DNA from: Dechloromonas sp. TW-R-39-2
GTDB taxonomy: Bacteria > Pseudomonadota > Gammaproteobacteria > Burkholderiales > Rhodocyclaceae
NCBI RefSeq assembly: GCF_016864195.1
Contig: NZ_CP045202.1
Location: 62,001 to 126,000, forward strand
Reading direction: 5' to 3'
Length of the DNA stretch: 64,000 bases
Below the pieces are notes generated by a model. That model made no database searches. It saw only the letters and a program-made list of their open reading frames with translations, and had not been told where the DNA came from. A program made the position numbers and the translations under genes. Every line of letters begins with the position of its first letter. Position 1 is the stretch's first letter. This document shows, in pieces, positions 13,887-22,636 of the stretch.

Positions 13887-16805
13887 TTAGGCCTTGGTGA
13901 CGCGGCAGAGCGTGGTTTTGGTTTCCTGCATCATGGTGACCGAGTCGTAACCATAGGTCGTCCCTTGGTTGACGGATTCGCCACGAATGATCGGTGCCGC
14001 ACCTTCCGGGTAGTACTCGAGCATGTCCTTGCCTTGCCACCAGCCGGAAAAGTGGAAAGGCAGGAAAACCGTCCCCGGCGCAACCCGTTCGGTCACCTGA
14101 GCGCGCAACTTCATGCGGCCCTTGCTCGGTGTTTCAACCCACATATAGTCGCCATTGCGCACTCCGGCGTTGTTGGCATCCTTCGGATTCACTTCAGCGA
14201 ACATTTCCTGCTGCAGTTCGGCCAGCCACGGATTGGAACGCGTTTCCTCGCCACCACCTTCGTATTCGACCAGACGGCCGGAAGTCATGACGATCGGGAA
14301 CTCCTTGGAGATATCCTTGACCTTGTCCTGCAATGACTTGTAAAGCGTCGGCAAGCGCCAGAAGACTTTCTTGTCGGCCCCTTGCGGATATTTCTCGACC
14401 AGATCCGGACGCGGCGAATACATCGGCTCACGGTGCACCGGCACAGGATCAGGGAAGTTCCAGACCACGGCACGTGCCTTGGCGTTGCCAAACGGATGGC
14501 AGCCATGCACCTTCATGACGACGCGCTGGATGCCGCCGGAACGGTCGGTCTTCCAGTTCTTGCCTTCGGCCAACTTCTTCTCGTCGTCGGTCAGGTCATC
14601 CCACCAGCCCAGCTTCTTGAGCAGGACGTGATCGAATTCCGGGTAGCCCATCTGCAGGTCGGCACCCTTTGAGGCAGAGCCATCCTCGGCAAGCAGCGAA
14701 ACGCCTTCACGCTCGACACCGAAATTGGCGCGGAAGTTGCCGCCACCGTCCATCACGTGCTTGGAGGTGTCGTAGAGGTTGGGCGTACCCGGATGCTTCA
14801 TTTCCGGCGTGCCGTAGCACGGCCACGGCAAACCGAAATATTCGCCATCGCACGGACCGCCGTTGGCTTTCAGCGTCTTGACGTCGAAGGTGTGCATGTT
14901 TTTCATGTGCAACTTCAAACGCTCCGGCGACTGGCCGGTATAGCCGATGGTCCAGCAGCCCTTGTTGATTTCGCGCAGGATGTCCTCGATTTCCGGCTCA
15001 TCCCAGCCCTGCTTGTCCTTGATCACCTTGATGTTTTTGCACAGTTCCTTCTCGAAGCCAAACTTCTTGGCGAAGGCGTACATGATGGTGTGGTCAGGTT
15101 TCGATTCAAACAACGGCTCGATGACCTTCTCGCCCCACTGGAGGGATCGATTGGAGGCGGTCCGCGAACCGCTGGTCTCAAACTGGGTACAGGCCGGCAG
15201 CAGATAGACGCCATCCTTGCGCATCATCGCCGACATCGCGGCAGTTGCCGACGGGTAGGGATCGACGACGACCAGCAGGTCGAGCTTCTTCATCGCCTCG
15301 ACCATTTCCAGGCCGCGTGTCTGGCTGTTCGGCGCCATCCCCCAGTAAACCACGGCACGCAGATTGGAGTCCTGGTCGATGTTCTCGTTCTTTTCGAGCA
15401 CGCCGTCGATCCAGCGCGAGACGGTGATCCCGGATTTTTCCATCATGCCCTGCGAGGCATACTGGCTCTTGACCCACTCGTAATCGACGCCCCATACCGC
15501 ACACCAATGCTTCCAGGAGCCAGCGGCCAAGCCGTAATAGCCCGGCAGCGAGTCCGGGTTCGGGCCGACGTCGGTGGCGCCCTGCACATTGTCGTGACCG
15601 CGGAAAATGTTGGTACCGCCACCGGAGACGCCGACGTTACCAAGCACCAGTTGCAGGATGCACATGGCGCGAACGTTGGCGTTACCGACCGTGTGCTGGG
15701 TCTGCCCCATGCACCAGACGACCGTGGACGGCTTGTTCTTGGCCAGCATCTCGGCAATCTTCAGCACTTCGGCCTCGGGGATACCCGTGACGTCCAGAAC
15801 CTTGTCCGGCGTCCACTTCATCACCTCTTCCTTGACCTTGTCGATACCGTGCACGCGGGCCTTCAGGTATTCCTTGTCTTCCCAGCCGTTCTTGAAGACA
15901 TGGTAGAGCAGGCCCCAGATGAAGGGGATGTCGGTCCCGGAACGGATACGGCTAAAGACATCTGCCTTGGCCGCCGTACGCGTGAAACGCGGGTCGACAA
16001 CGGCAATCTTGCAGCCGTTTTCCTTGGCATGCAGCAGATGCAGCATCGATACCGGATGCGCTTCAGCCGCATTCGAGCCGATATACAACGCAGCCTTCGA
16101 ATTCTGCATGTCGTTGTACGAATTGGTCATCGCGCCATAACCCCAGGTATTGGCGACGCCGGCGACCGTGGTCGAGTGGCAGACGCGGGCCTGGTGGTCC
16201 ATGTTGTTGGTGCCGAAGAAAGAGACGAACTTGCGCATCAGGTACGCCTGCTCGTTACTGTGCTTCGAGGAACCGACCCAGTAGGTCGCATCCGGGCCGC
16301 TTTCCTTGCGGATGGCGAGCAGCTTTTCCGAGACTTCGTTGAGCGCCTGTTCCCAGCTGATCTTGCGATACTTGCCGTCAACCAGCTTCATCGGATATTT
16401 CAGACGATGCTCGCCGTGACCGTGCTCACGGACCGAAGCGCCCTTGGCGCAATGTGCACCGAGATTGATCGGCGAATCGAATACCGGCTCCTGGCGAACC
16501 CAGACACCGTTCTCAACCACTGCATCGACAGCACAGCCGACCGAACAGTGGGTACAAATAGTCCGTTTGACTTCAACGCCAGTCTTGTCCTTGGCCACAT
16601 CGGCAGCCTCGGCCGAACCGATCATGTTGTAGGGCAACTGGCTGGCGATGGCGCCACCGCCAGCGGCAAGGCCGGAACGCTTGAGGAAGGTACGGCGATC
16701 CATCGTCGCGGCCAGCACGCCGCTCGCTGCGGTCGACATTGAATTGGCCGCAAAAATCGGGGCCGCTTGCGGACGCCCGGCGGATTTTGCTTTTCTGGTC
16801 AGCAT
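13887..16805 (-). CDS. fdhA: formate dehydrogenase alpha subunit, molybdo/tungstopterin catalytic subunit (Cys type)
   Basis: A 972-residue enzyme oxidising formate to CO2 in the periplasm. The ATG at 16805 was chosen for its GGGAG site 6 bases upstream. A Tat signal (MDRRTFLKRSGLAAG) begins about 35 residues in, after an unusually long n-region. A [4Fe-4S] motif follows (CTHCSVGC...GAHCAKG), then the active-site motif 'ARVCHSTTVAG' where Cys209 (codon TGC) and His210 replace the Sec-His of selenoenzymes, and the C-terminal molybdopterin dinucleotide-binding domain. The length is near that of FdnG-type enzymes (~1015). It is followed by fdhB after 12 bp. Mo versus W cannot be told from sequence; the tungstate-type transporter nearby keeps W possible. 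Confidence 0.96.
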   Translation of the reverse strand: MLTRKAKSAGRPQAAPIFAANSMSTAASGVLAATMDRRTFLKRSGLAAGGGAIASQLPYNMIGSAEAADVAKDKTGVEVKRTICTHCSVGCAVDAVVENGVWVRQEPVFDSPINLGAHCAKGASVREHGHGEHRLKYPMKLVDGKYRKISWEQALNEVSEKLLAIRKESGPDATYWVGSSKHSNEQAYLMRKFVSFFGTNNMDHQARVCHSTTVAGVANTWGYGAMTNSYNDMQNSKAALYIGSNAAEAHPVSMLHLLHAKENGCKIAVVDPRFTRTAAKADVFSRIRSGTDIPFIWGLLYHVFKNGWEDKEYLKARVHGIDKVKEEVMKWTPDKVLDVTGIPEAEVLKIAEMLAKNKPSTVVWCMGQTQHTVGNANVRAMCILQLVLGNVGVSGGGTNIFRGHDNVQGATDVGPNPDSLPGYYGLAAGSWKHWCAVWGVDYEWVKSQYASQGMMEKSGITVSRWIDGVLEKNENIDQDSNLRAVVYWGMAPNSQTRGLEMVEAMKKLDLLVVVDPYPSATAAMSAMMRKDGVYLLPACTQFETSGSRTASNRSLQWGEKVIEPLFESKPDHTIMYAFAKKFGFEKELCKNIKVIKDKQGWDEPEIEDILREINKGCWTIGYTGQSPERLKLHMKNMHTFDVKTLKANGGPCDGEYFGLPWPCYGTPEMKHPGTPNLYDTSKHVMDGGGNFRANFGVEREGVSLLAEDGSASKGADLQMGYPEFDHVLLKKLGWWDDLTDDEKKLAEGKNWKTDRSGGIQRVVMKVHGCHPFGNAKARAVVWNFPDPVPVHREPMYSPRPDLVEKYPQGADKKVFWRLPTLYKSLQDKVKDISKEFPIVMTSGRLVEYEGGGEETRSNPWLAELQQEMFAEVNPKDANNAGVRNGDYMWVETPSKGRMKLRAQVTERVAPGTVFLPFHFSGWWQGKDMLEYYPEGAAPIIRGESVNQGTTYGYDSVTMMQETKTTLCRVTKA

Positions 16806-16818
16806 GGTGTTCTCCCGA

Positions 16819-17022
16819 TCAGACCCGCGCCGTGCGGTAGTAGTTGGCGATGTGGCGAGTTTCTTCGTAACCGCCGGCCTTTTCTTCAACGACGGCGATT
16901 GCCGGCTTGACGGCTTCCTTGCCGCTCACGGCGGTCGCCACTGCGGCTACGGCGCCGGCACTGCCGACCCCGGCTGCGAGCAGAAAACCGCGTCGTTTCA
17001 GGTTGGTTTGCTTGTTGTCCAT
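16819..17022 (-). CDS. formate dehydrogenase-region Tat micro-protein
   Basis: A 67-residue protein with a twin-arginine signal (NLKRRGFLLAAGVGSAG) and a short mature part ending 'GYEETRHIANYYRTARV'. It has GGAGGAGGGG just upstream of the ATG at 17022 and lies 13 bp before fdhA. It matches the small 'formate dehydrogenase region TAT target' family found next to fdhA in many proteobacteria. Its function is unknown; the constant linkage suggests a structural or assembly partner of the exported enzyme. Confidence 0.88.
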   Translation of the reverse strand: MDNKQTNLKRRGFLLAAGVGSAGAVAAVATAVSGKEAVKPAIAVVEEKAGGYEETRHIANYYRTARV

Positions 17023-17047
17023 GCTTCCCCTCCTCCAAAAACTTGAA

Positions 17048-17668
17048 TCACAACATATCGAACGCGAGACGTTCGATATCAAAAAAGGCGCGAACCAGCG
17101 GACCGGTTCGCGGATAAAAACGGGCTTCGGGTGCCTGCTCCAGCGCGTCGCACAAGCGCTCCATCCAGGGCGAAATGTGTGCTGCAAAAAAGGCCTGCTG
17201 ACGCGCCAATCCTGCGGCATCCGGGCCGGTCACAATCAGATGGCGCATGACATCACACAAAGCTGAAATATGGTCTTCCGACTCCATCACACCAAGGCGG
17301 CGGCCCAGACCCAGCTCGGCCAGGTCATTGCGCAAATCGACCAGCGGCTCTTCCATCAGAAAACCAGCCAGATAGTAGGAGCCAAAAAGCATGACTTCCG
17401 GACGGCCGATGGTCAGGAAAAGCCGGGTATATTCTTCGTCGACCGCGACAGCATCTCCTGCCCGAGCGGCATCGCCGAGCATCAGCCAGGCTTGGCCGAG
17501 CGTGCTGCCGGAAGCCCCAAACACCCCGGCCAAGGTCGCCAGCGAAGCGAGCAAAGCGGCATCGGGCGGCCCGGCAAAAAGACGGGAAAGGATGGCGTAG
17601 TGCTCGGCACGGGCACGATCCTCGTCACTCAGCACAGGCCCGGCCTGACGTTCAAGGACTGCGCTCAT
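17048..17668 (-). CDS. TorD-family molecular chaperone for the formate dehydrogenase
   Basis: A 206-residue all-helical cytoplasmic chaperone. Typical TorD/DmsD signs are 'RAEHYAILSRLFAGPPD' at the N-terminus, 'VDEEYTRLFL...PEVMLFGSYYL.G.LMEEPLVDLRNDL' in the middle and 'ESEDHISALCDVMRHLI'. Such proteins bind the Tat signal of molybdoenzyme precursors and hold them until the cofactor is inserted. It overlaps the upstream ferredoxin gene by 4 bp and precedes the Tat micro-protein and fdhA, so FdhA is its likely client. Confidence 0.9.
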   Translation of the reverse strand: MSAVLERQAGPVLSDEDRARAEHYAILSRLFAGPPDAALLASLATLAGVFGASGSTLGQAWLMLGDAARAGDAVAVDEEYTRLFLTIGRPEVMLFGSYYLAGFLMEEPLVDLRNDLAELGLGRRLGVMESEDHISALCDVMRHLIVTGPDAAGLARQQAFFAAHISPWMERLCDALEQAPEARFYPRTGPLVRAFFDIERLAFDML

Positions 17669-19311
17669 TCGGTCATCTCCCAGGCTTTCGTGCTGTTTTC
17701 ATTTTTAACCAGATCGATCACTCGGCAGTCGGAACACATGCTCAGACGGGCCAGCGCCTCGGGCGACGCAAACATGCTGTGGCCGGAAAGTTTGGCCAGC
17801 ATGTTGTCGATGATCGGCTTGGCCCCCATTGCCTTGCCGCAGGCCGTGCAGCAGAAAATCTCGGCTTCCTTGAGAATGCGCTCCTGGCGCCGATCTTTCA
17901 AGAGCAGGCGGGGCGTCAATGAAATGGCCCCTTCCGGACAAGTGTTCGCACACAAGCCGCACTGCAGGCAATTACGTTCGATGAAGGAAAGTCGCGGCGC
18001 ATCGGCGGCAGCCTTGAGAGCGCTGGCCGGACAGGCACCGGCGCACGACATGCACAAGGTACAGGCGTCGCTCACGGCAACGCTGCCAAACGGCGCGCCA
18101 GCCGGCAAGGCCAGCGCCTCATCCTGCACTGGCGCATGGCGCAGCAGATGATCGATGACAAATTCGAGCGTCGTGCGCTTGTCGGCGAGCAGACGGAAAT
18201 CCGCTGGCGGAACCGTGACCGTTGGCGACCGATCGGCCAGCAAGGCCAGCAAATCAGATTCGGCCTCGACGATGTGCAGATACTCTCCGGCAAAGCCGAG
18301 ACCGTTGAGCACCGCCTGACCGATCGCCGCCTGCTTCCTGAGCGGTGCAGTATCGTGCGACCCGGCCCCCAGCACGACGACCCGCGAGGCACCCAGCGCG
18401 ACGCTGCCAAGCAGAAGATCGAGGCCAACGGCATCGGCGCTCCAGACTTCGAGCGGAATGACATTGGCCGGCAAGCTGCGACCGGCACGTTTCAGTGCCA
18501 TCAGTTGCTTGCTCCCCGCCTCGGCCGAGTGGAAGAGCAAACAGGGATCGACGCCACCGGCATCGCGGTAGGCCTTCAGTTGCACCTTGATCGCCAGCCC
18601 GACATCGGCGACGCGCGGAAACTGGTAAGCCAGCGCACCCGAGGGGCAGACCGTCGTGCAGGTTCCGCAGCCCTGACAGAGATAGGGATCAAGCTTGATG
18701 GTATTGCCGGCGCTGACAATCGCCTCCGTAGCACAAACCTCAAGGCAATTACTGCAGCCCGATTTCTGCGAACGACTGTGGGCGCAGAGGCGGTCATTGA
18801 CGGCCACGTAGCGCGGCTTTTCAAACTCGCCATCGAAAGCCAGCAGATCAATCACGGCCAAAGCCTGATCCAGCGGATCACGGCCGGGAGCCACATAGCC
18901 GGGCGGCAACTCGACACGCTTGAGCAGCGCTTCGGAGGACAGGTCGAGCACGACATCGGCTTCAGCAGTCTTCGACTGACCTCCCACCTGCCAGGTAAAG
19001 GAAAACGCCCCAAGATGCCCGGCAAGTTCGAGATCCGAAACAGGCTCAAGCAGATATTCGGCCTCTTCGGGAACGTCGACCGCAACACCGGCACCCACCA
19101 GCGCGAGAACCAGCACATCACGCTGTGCGGCCAGTCGTTCGGCCCAGCCGGTGGCGACGTCGGGTTCGCCGACAATCACCAGGCGGCCATTGGCCTGCAT
19201 GCTGACAGCCGGCACCGGCTCCAGAGCAGGCAGGGTAAGCAACGCATCCAGTGCAGCACCGAGCGGCGGGCTGTCTGGCGCATAAAAGCGGGCTGAGGCT
19301 GCTTGATTCAA
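17665..19311 (-). CDS. polyferredoxin-like 4Fe-4S protein of the formate dehydrogenase operon
   Basis: A 548-residue cytoplasmic protein. It starts with TTG at 19311, preceded by AAAGGT at a good distance; no better start is visible. After an N-terminal ~190 residues with a Rossmann-like strand (RLVIVGEP), clusters are held by 'CSNCLEVCATEAI', 'CQGCGTCTTVCPSGAL', 'CTLCMSCAGACPASAL' and 'CLQCGLCANTCPEGAI'. Further cysteine pairs are CCTAC and MCSDC near the C-terminus. Between the pairs lies a CoB-CoM reductase/MvhD-like region (residues ~240-370). Proteins of this type are conserved in FDH operons with DUF3305/3306. A role in maturation or side electron transfer is inferred. Confidence 0.85.
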   Translation of the reverse strand: MNQAASARFYAPDSPPLGAALDALLTLPALEPVPAVSMQANGRLVIVGEPDVATGWAERLAAQRDVLVLALVGAGVAVDVPEEAEYLLEPVSDLELAGHLGAFSFTWQVGGQSKTAEADVVLDLSSEALLKRVELPPGYVAPGRDPLDQALAVIDLLAFDGEFEKPRYVAVNDRLCAHSRSQKSGCSNCLEVCATEAIVSAGNTIKLDPYLCQGCGTCTTVCPSGALAYQFPRVADVGLAIKVQLKAYRDAGGVDPCLLFHSAEAGSKQLMALKRAGRSLPANVIPLEVWSADAVGLDLLLGSVALGASRVVVLGAGSHDTAPLRKQAAIGQAVLNGLGFAGEYLHIVEAESDLLALLADRSPTVTVPPADFRLLADKRTTLEFVIDHLLRHAPVQDEALALPAGAPFGSVAVSDACTLCMSCAGACPASALKAAADAPRLSFIERNCLQCGLCANTCPEGAISLTPRLLLKDRRQERILKEAEIFCCTACGKAMGAKPIIDNMLAKLSGHSMFASPEALARLSMCSDCRVIDLVKNENSTKAWEMTE

Positions 19312-19371
19312 GAATAGACCTTTCGGAGAGTGAGTTTTAAATGCAGACTTCGTGCCAGCTAAACATTGGCC

Positions 19372-19809
19372 TTAGCGAGTGCCAAGTGACTGATTTTCCG
19401 TAGCTCCAGGTGAAGCCGGCTCGACATCTGCGACATTTTGTCCATCGACAGCCAAAATGTCGCACCCATCAGCCACCGGCACCTCCTGAAGATCCGGCGT
19501 CTCGAACAAGGTTTTCGCATGATTCAGCGTCGCCATCATTTCGTCGGGGATCGGGTCGCTTATTGAATAATCGTCGATGTAGATATCCAGGCCATCCATG
19601 ACATTGAAATGAGGATCGGCAAATAGGGTTTTCATCGCCTTCCGGCGCACCGCCTCACTGACCTCTTCGCGCAGGAAGAGGCCAAAATCGCTATCCGGCC
19701 CGAGTTGGGCGAGCATCGCCTCGGCATCCGGAATTTCCGCGGTCGACGCCGTTTCAGCGGCCTTTTTCAGCCGCGACCAGCGCGCCAGAAAGCTCCGCCC
19801 CTCGCTCAT
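19372..19809 (-). CDS. DUF3306 family protein
   Basis: A 145-residue soluble protein with the family signature: N-terminal 'FLARWSRLKKAA', and the central 'ALKTLF.DPHFNVMDGLDIYIDDYS..DPIP' pattern (here 'MKTLFADPHFNVMDGLDIY'). The acidic C-terminal third is variable. It overlaps DUF3305 by 4 bp (ATGA) and is followed after 60 bp by the polyferredoxin gene. It is known only from formate dehydrogenase neighbourhoods, so it is probably a maturation factor, but no activity is established. Confidence 0.9.
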   Translation of the reverse strand: MSEGRSFLARWSRLKKAAETASTAEIPDAEAMLAQLGPDSDFGLFLREEVSEAVRRKAMKTLFADPHFNVMDGLDIYIDDYSISDPIPDEMMATLNHAKTLFETPDLQEVPVADGCDILAVDGQNVADVEPASPGATENQSLGTR

Positions 19810-20300
19810 TTCACCGACTCCGTACGCACACCACCACGCCCCTGGCCGGCAAACGGATCATTGCGCTTGTTCTTTTTACGCACCGCAGGCTTGTAGTGCG
19901 TATTGACGAAATCACCCAGCCAGTCGGCGATTTCCGGCGGCATCGGCACGCCGTCACACTGCTCGCCGGAATCCAGCCAGCGCGCCGCCTCGCCGTAACT
20001 CAGGCTGACCTCGGTCGGGCGGGCAAAATCATCTTCGATCCGCCACATGACGAACACACGGGGCTCGGGCGAGGTCAGGTTGAGGTGGTAGTTATCGACT
20101 TCGTCACGAAACAGCTCAAGCGGAAAATGGCCAGCGAGATAACGCGCCCGATTTTCATCTTCGAAAATGAGCCGCGCCGGGCGGTCGACCGCAGCAGCCT
20201 CGAAATCCGGCACAACGCCAATGGCCTCCCATTTCTCGCTGACCCAGCGATTTTCCAGGCGGATTTTTTCGATGATCACGGCAACGGGAAACTGTTTCAT
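19806..20300 (-). CDS. DUF3305 family protein
   Basis: A 164-residue protein starting 'MKQFPVAVIIEKIRLENRWVS', the usual N-terminus of DUF3305. The in-frame ATG at 20333 would add 11 residues; neither start has a convincing ribosome site, so the choice rests on family similarity. The core contains 'YHLNLTSPEPRVFVMWR' and the C-terminus is basic (RKKNKRND). It is the first gene of the formate dehydrogenase operon, only 66 bp from the divergent fdhD. Its function is unknown; strict linkage with DUF3306 suggests the two act together. Confidence 0.88.
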   Translation of the reverse strand: MKQFPVAVIIEKIRLENRWVSEKWEAIGVVPDFEAAAVDRPARLIFEDENRARYLAGHFPLELFRDEVDNYHLNLTSPEPRVFVMWRIEDDFARPTEVSLSYGEAARWLDSGEQCDGVPMPPEIADWLGDFVNTHYKPAVRKKNKRNDPFAGQGRGGVRTESVK

Positions 20301-20353
20301 GGGCAACTCGACGAGGGGATGTTTTTTCAGCATAGCCCAAGTTCAGGCAAGTG

Positions 20354-20359
20354 TAGAAT
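20354..20359 (+). promoter_or_regulatory. -10-like TAGAAT immediately before fdhD
   Basis: TAGAAT ends 7 bases before the fdhD ATG and there is no Shine-Dalgarno sequence between them. A transcript from this element would begin at or next to the start codon. No clear -35 box. Confidence 0.35.
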
Positions 20360-20366
20360 CCCGCCG

Positions 20367-21182
20367 ATGCGACGCCCTATCCTGACCCAGGCCAGCCGGC
20401 CACTGACTTTCGAGATCGACGCAATCAACGAACGCGGCGAAATCGTACCAACCGCGATTGCCGGCGAGCACCCGCTGACGCTTTATGTCGACAAGCGTGA
20501 AATCGTTACGCTGATGACGCTGGGGGCTGCCCCCGAGGCGTTGGCCCTTGGCTACCTGCGCAATCAACGCCTGATTGGCAGCCTCGACGAAGTCGCCGGC
20601 ATCCAGGTGGACTGGGAAGTCAACGCCGTAGCGGTCACAACCCGCCACGGCAACGGCGTGGCGGCCAACCGCATGGAGCGCCGCACGGTCACCACCGGTT
20701 GCGGACAAGGTACGGTGTTCGGCGATTTGATGGATGAAATCGACACCCTGAAATTGCCCACCGACGCCCACCTGACCGAGGCCGGCCTGTATGGCCTGCT
20801 CGAAGCCGTGCGCCACCACGAATCAATCTATAAGCAGGCCGGAGCGGTACATGGTTGCGCACTGGTCAGCAATAGCGGCACGCACAGCGATATCCTGATG
20901 TTCGTCGAAGACGTCGGCCGCCACAACGCCGTCGACGCCATCGCCGGCCAGATGTGGCTGGACGGACTGGACGGCGGCGACAAGATTTTTTACACCACCG
21001 GGCGACTAACCTCCGAAATGGTGATCAAGACCGCCCAGATGGGCATTCCCTGCCTCGTTTCGCGCTCCGGCCTGACCCAGATGGGCTGGGAACTGGCCAA
21101 GCGCATCGGCATGACCATGATCGGCCGCGCCCAGGGCAAGCATTACCTGCTATTCAGCGGAGAGGAGCGTTTTTCCCGATGA
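20367..21182 (+). CDS. fdhD: formate dehydrogenase accessory sulfurtransferase FdhD
   Basis: A 271-residue cytosolic protein that passes sulfur from a cysteine desulfurase to the bis-MGD cofactor, needed for active formate dehydrogenase. Family motifs: 'GEHPLTLYVD', 'TLGAAPEALALGYL', the cysteine loop 'TTGCGQGT', 'GAVHGCALVS', 'EDVGRHNAVD' and 'TTGRLTSEMV'. The ATG at 20367 is the first plausible start; the longer frame upstream only shadows DUF3305. It is divergent from the FDH operon and overlaps mobA by 4 bp. Confidence 0.95.
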   Translation: MRRPILTQASRPLTFEIDAINERGEIVPTAIAGEHPLTLYVDKREIVTLMTLGAAPEALALGYLRNQRLIGSLDEVAGIQVDWEVNAVAVTTRHGNGVAANRMERRTVTTGCGQGTVFGDLMDEIDTLKLPTDAHLTEAGLYGLLEAVRHHESIYKQAGAVHGCALVSNSGTHSDILMFVEDVGRHNAVDAIAGQMWLDGLDGGDKIFYTTGRLTSEMVIKTAQMGIPCLVSRSGLTQMGWELAKRIGMTMIGRAQGKHYLLFSGEERFSR

Positions 21183-21769
21183 GCCAGCCTACCCCGATTA
21201 CCGGCGTCATCCTTGCCGGCGGCCTTGGCCGCCGCATGGGCGGCATCGACAAAGGATTGCAGACATTGCGCGGCCGCCCGATGGCCGCCTGGGTCGTCGA
21301 GCGACTCGGGCCGCAGGTCGATGAATTGCTGATCAATGCCAATCAGAACGCCGAACGTTACGCCGCCTTCGGCCACCGCGTCGTTCCCGATCAGATTCCC
21401 GATTTCGCCGGCCCGCTGGCCGGGCTGCATGCCGCTCTATCAGCAGCAACCCACCCCCTGGTTGCCACGGCGCCATGCGACTCGCCATTTCTGCCGGCTG
21501 ATCTGATTTCCCGCCTTTTCCAGGCGTTGACCGCAGCAGAGGCCGATCTCGCCGTCGCCCGCACCTTCGATCAGCCACATCCGGTCTTTTGCCTGTGCAA
21601 ACGTGAAGTCCTGCCTCACCTGACCGAATTTCTCGCCTCCGGCGGACGCAAGATCGACCGCTGGTACTCGACGCTGAAAATCGTCGAGGTCGCTTTCGAT
21701 GATGTAGCCGACGCCTTCGAGAACATCAACACCCAGGAAGAGCTTGGCCGCTTCGAGTCAGCCGGCTGA
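21179..21769 (+). CDS. mobA: molybdenum cofactor guanylyltransferase MobA
   Basis: A 196-residue enzyme that joins GMP to molybdopterin to give MGD, the cofactor form used by formate dehydrogenases. The N-terminal nucleotide-binding loop 'GVILAGGLGRRMGGIDKGLQ' and the motifs 'DQIPDFAGPLAGLHAAL' and 'PCDSPFLP' are diagnostic. The start overlaps the fdhD stop (ATGA), so the two are co-translated. Its 3' end runs 12 bp into the convergent mobB gene. Confidence 0.95.
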   Translation: MSQPTPITGVILAGGLGRRMGGIDKGLQTLRGRPMAAWVVERLGPQVDELLINANQNAERYAAFGHRVVPDQIPDFAGPLAGLHAALSAATHPLVATAPCDSPFLPADLISRLFQALTAAEADLAVARTFDQPHPVFCLCKREVLPHLTEFLASGGRKIDRWYSTLKIVEVAFDDVADAFENINTQEELGRFESAG

Positions 21770-22252
21770 CAGGCACTCAAGAATAAAGGCGGCGACCGCC
21801 GCCGGCTGGTTCAGATCCAGTTGCGGCAAATCGGTGGCGACCGGCGCATCACTCGCCACTGCAATGACATGCGGATCACCCGGAAAAATCATCGGCTTGC
21901 CGAGCTCGGCCCGATAGATTTCAATTTTCGGGATTGGCTCGCGCTTGAAACCTTCGACCAGCACCAGATCGCAGGGCGACAGTTGAGCCAGCGCCTCATT
22001 CAGCGTCAGTTCATCACGCCCACGCAACTCGTGCATCACCGCCCAGCGCGTTGCCGAAGTAATCAATACCTCGCGGCAACCGGCATGCCGATGACGCCAG
22101 GAATCCTTGCCCGGATGATCCACGTCGAATTCGTGATGTGCATGCTTGATCAGCGACACGGCCAGACCGTGCGCCTCAAGCAGGCTGATAACCTGTTCGA
22201 TGAGTGTTGTTTTACCACTACCCGACCAACCGGCGAAGCCAATGACTTTCAT
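21758..22252 (-). CDS. mobB: molybdopterin-guanine dinucleotide biosynthesis adapter MobB
   Basis: A 164-residue GTP-binding protein assisting MobA. It starts with the P-loop 'MKVIGFAGWSGSGKTTLIE', so the ATG at 22252 is clearly the start. 'IKHAHHEFDVDHPGKDSWRHR.AG' and 'LVLVEGFKREP.PKIE' are family hallmarks. It is convergent with mobA, and a longer upstream frame is not supported. Confidence 0.94.
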   Translation of the reverse strand: MKVIGFAGWSGSGKTTLIEQVISLLEAHGLAVSLIKHAHHEFDVDHPGKDSWRHRHAGCREVLITSATRWAVMHELRGRDELTLNEALAQLSPCDLVLVEGFKREPIPKIEIYRAELGKPMIFPGDPHVIAVASDAPVATDLPQLDLNQPAAVAAFILECLSAG

Positions 22253-22411
22253 AGCATTCCGTCTTGATATAACCCGATAAACGGCGCCCATTATCCACAT
22301 TTCAGCAAATTTGCGTTCTCCTCTCATGTGGAAAACCACTATTGCAGCGCAGCATCAAACGACTATCCTCGCGCCCGGCAAACCACAAAATATTGTTTCA
22401 GGAGAACCGCA

Positions 22412-22594
22412 GTGAACGTCAAGATCCATTACCGGATTACCCAGGACCGCGCCGGCATCCCGCAGGATTTCACCGGCGCCCGCCGCTTCGCCGCTTGCGA
22501 AGGCCAGGCTATCGAAGACATGGCCCGTACCGAACTGGCTGCTGACTACCAGATCCCGACCAGCGCGGTCGAGATCTGCCGCATCGAGCACTGA
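22412..22594 (+). CDS. hypothetical 60-residue protein
   Basis: Starts with GTG at 22412, preceded by CAGGAG seven to eight bases upstream, which is much better than the in-frame ATG at 22328. The product begins VNVKIHYRITQDRAG and is acidic at its end. It contains one cysteine in 'AACEGQAIEDMA' and one in 'VEICRIEH', with no signal or membrane segment. The codon usage and ribosome site support a real gene. I recognise no family. It stands alone between mobB (divergent) and a hairpin-rich interval. Confidence 0.65.
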   Translation: MNVKIHYRITQDRAGIPQDFTGARRFAACEGQAIEDMARTELAADYQIPTSAVEICRIEH

Positions 22595-22636
22595 ACAGCG
22601 CTTGCTGCAGGTGCAACATTTGGTTACACAAGGCTA

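Noticed and set aside
16179..16181. Selenocysteine at the formate dehydrogenase active site
   Set aside because: The codon is TGC (Cys), so no recoding is needed.
14757..16742. Very long (661-codon) rightward open frame
   Set aside because: It lies antisense to fdhA in a high-GC gene and has no ribosome site or recognisable domain; it is a coding shadow.
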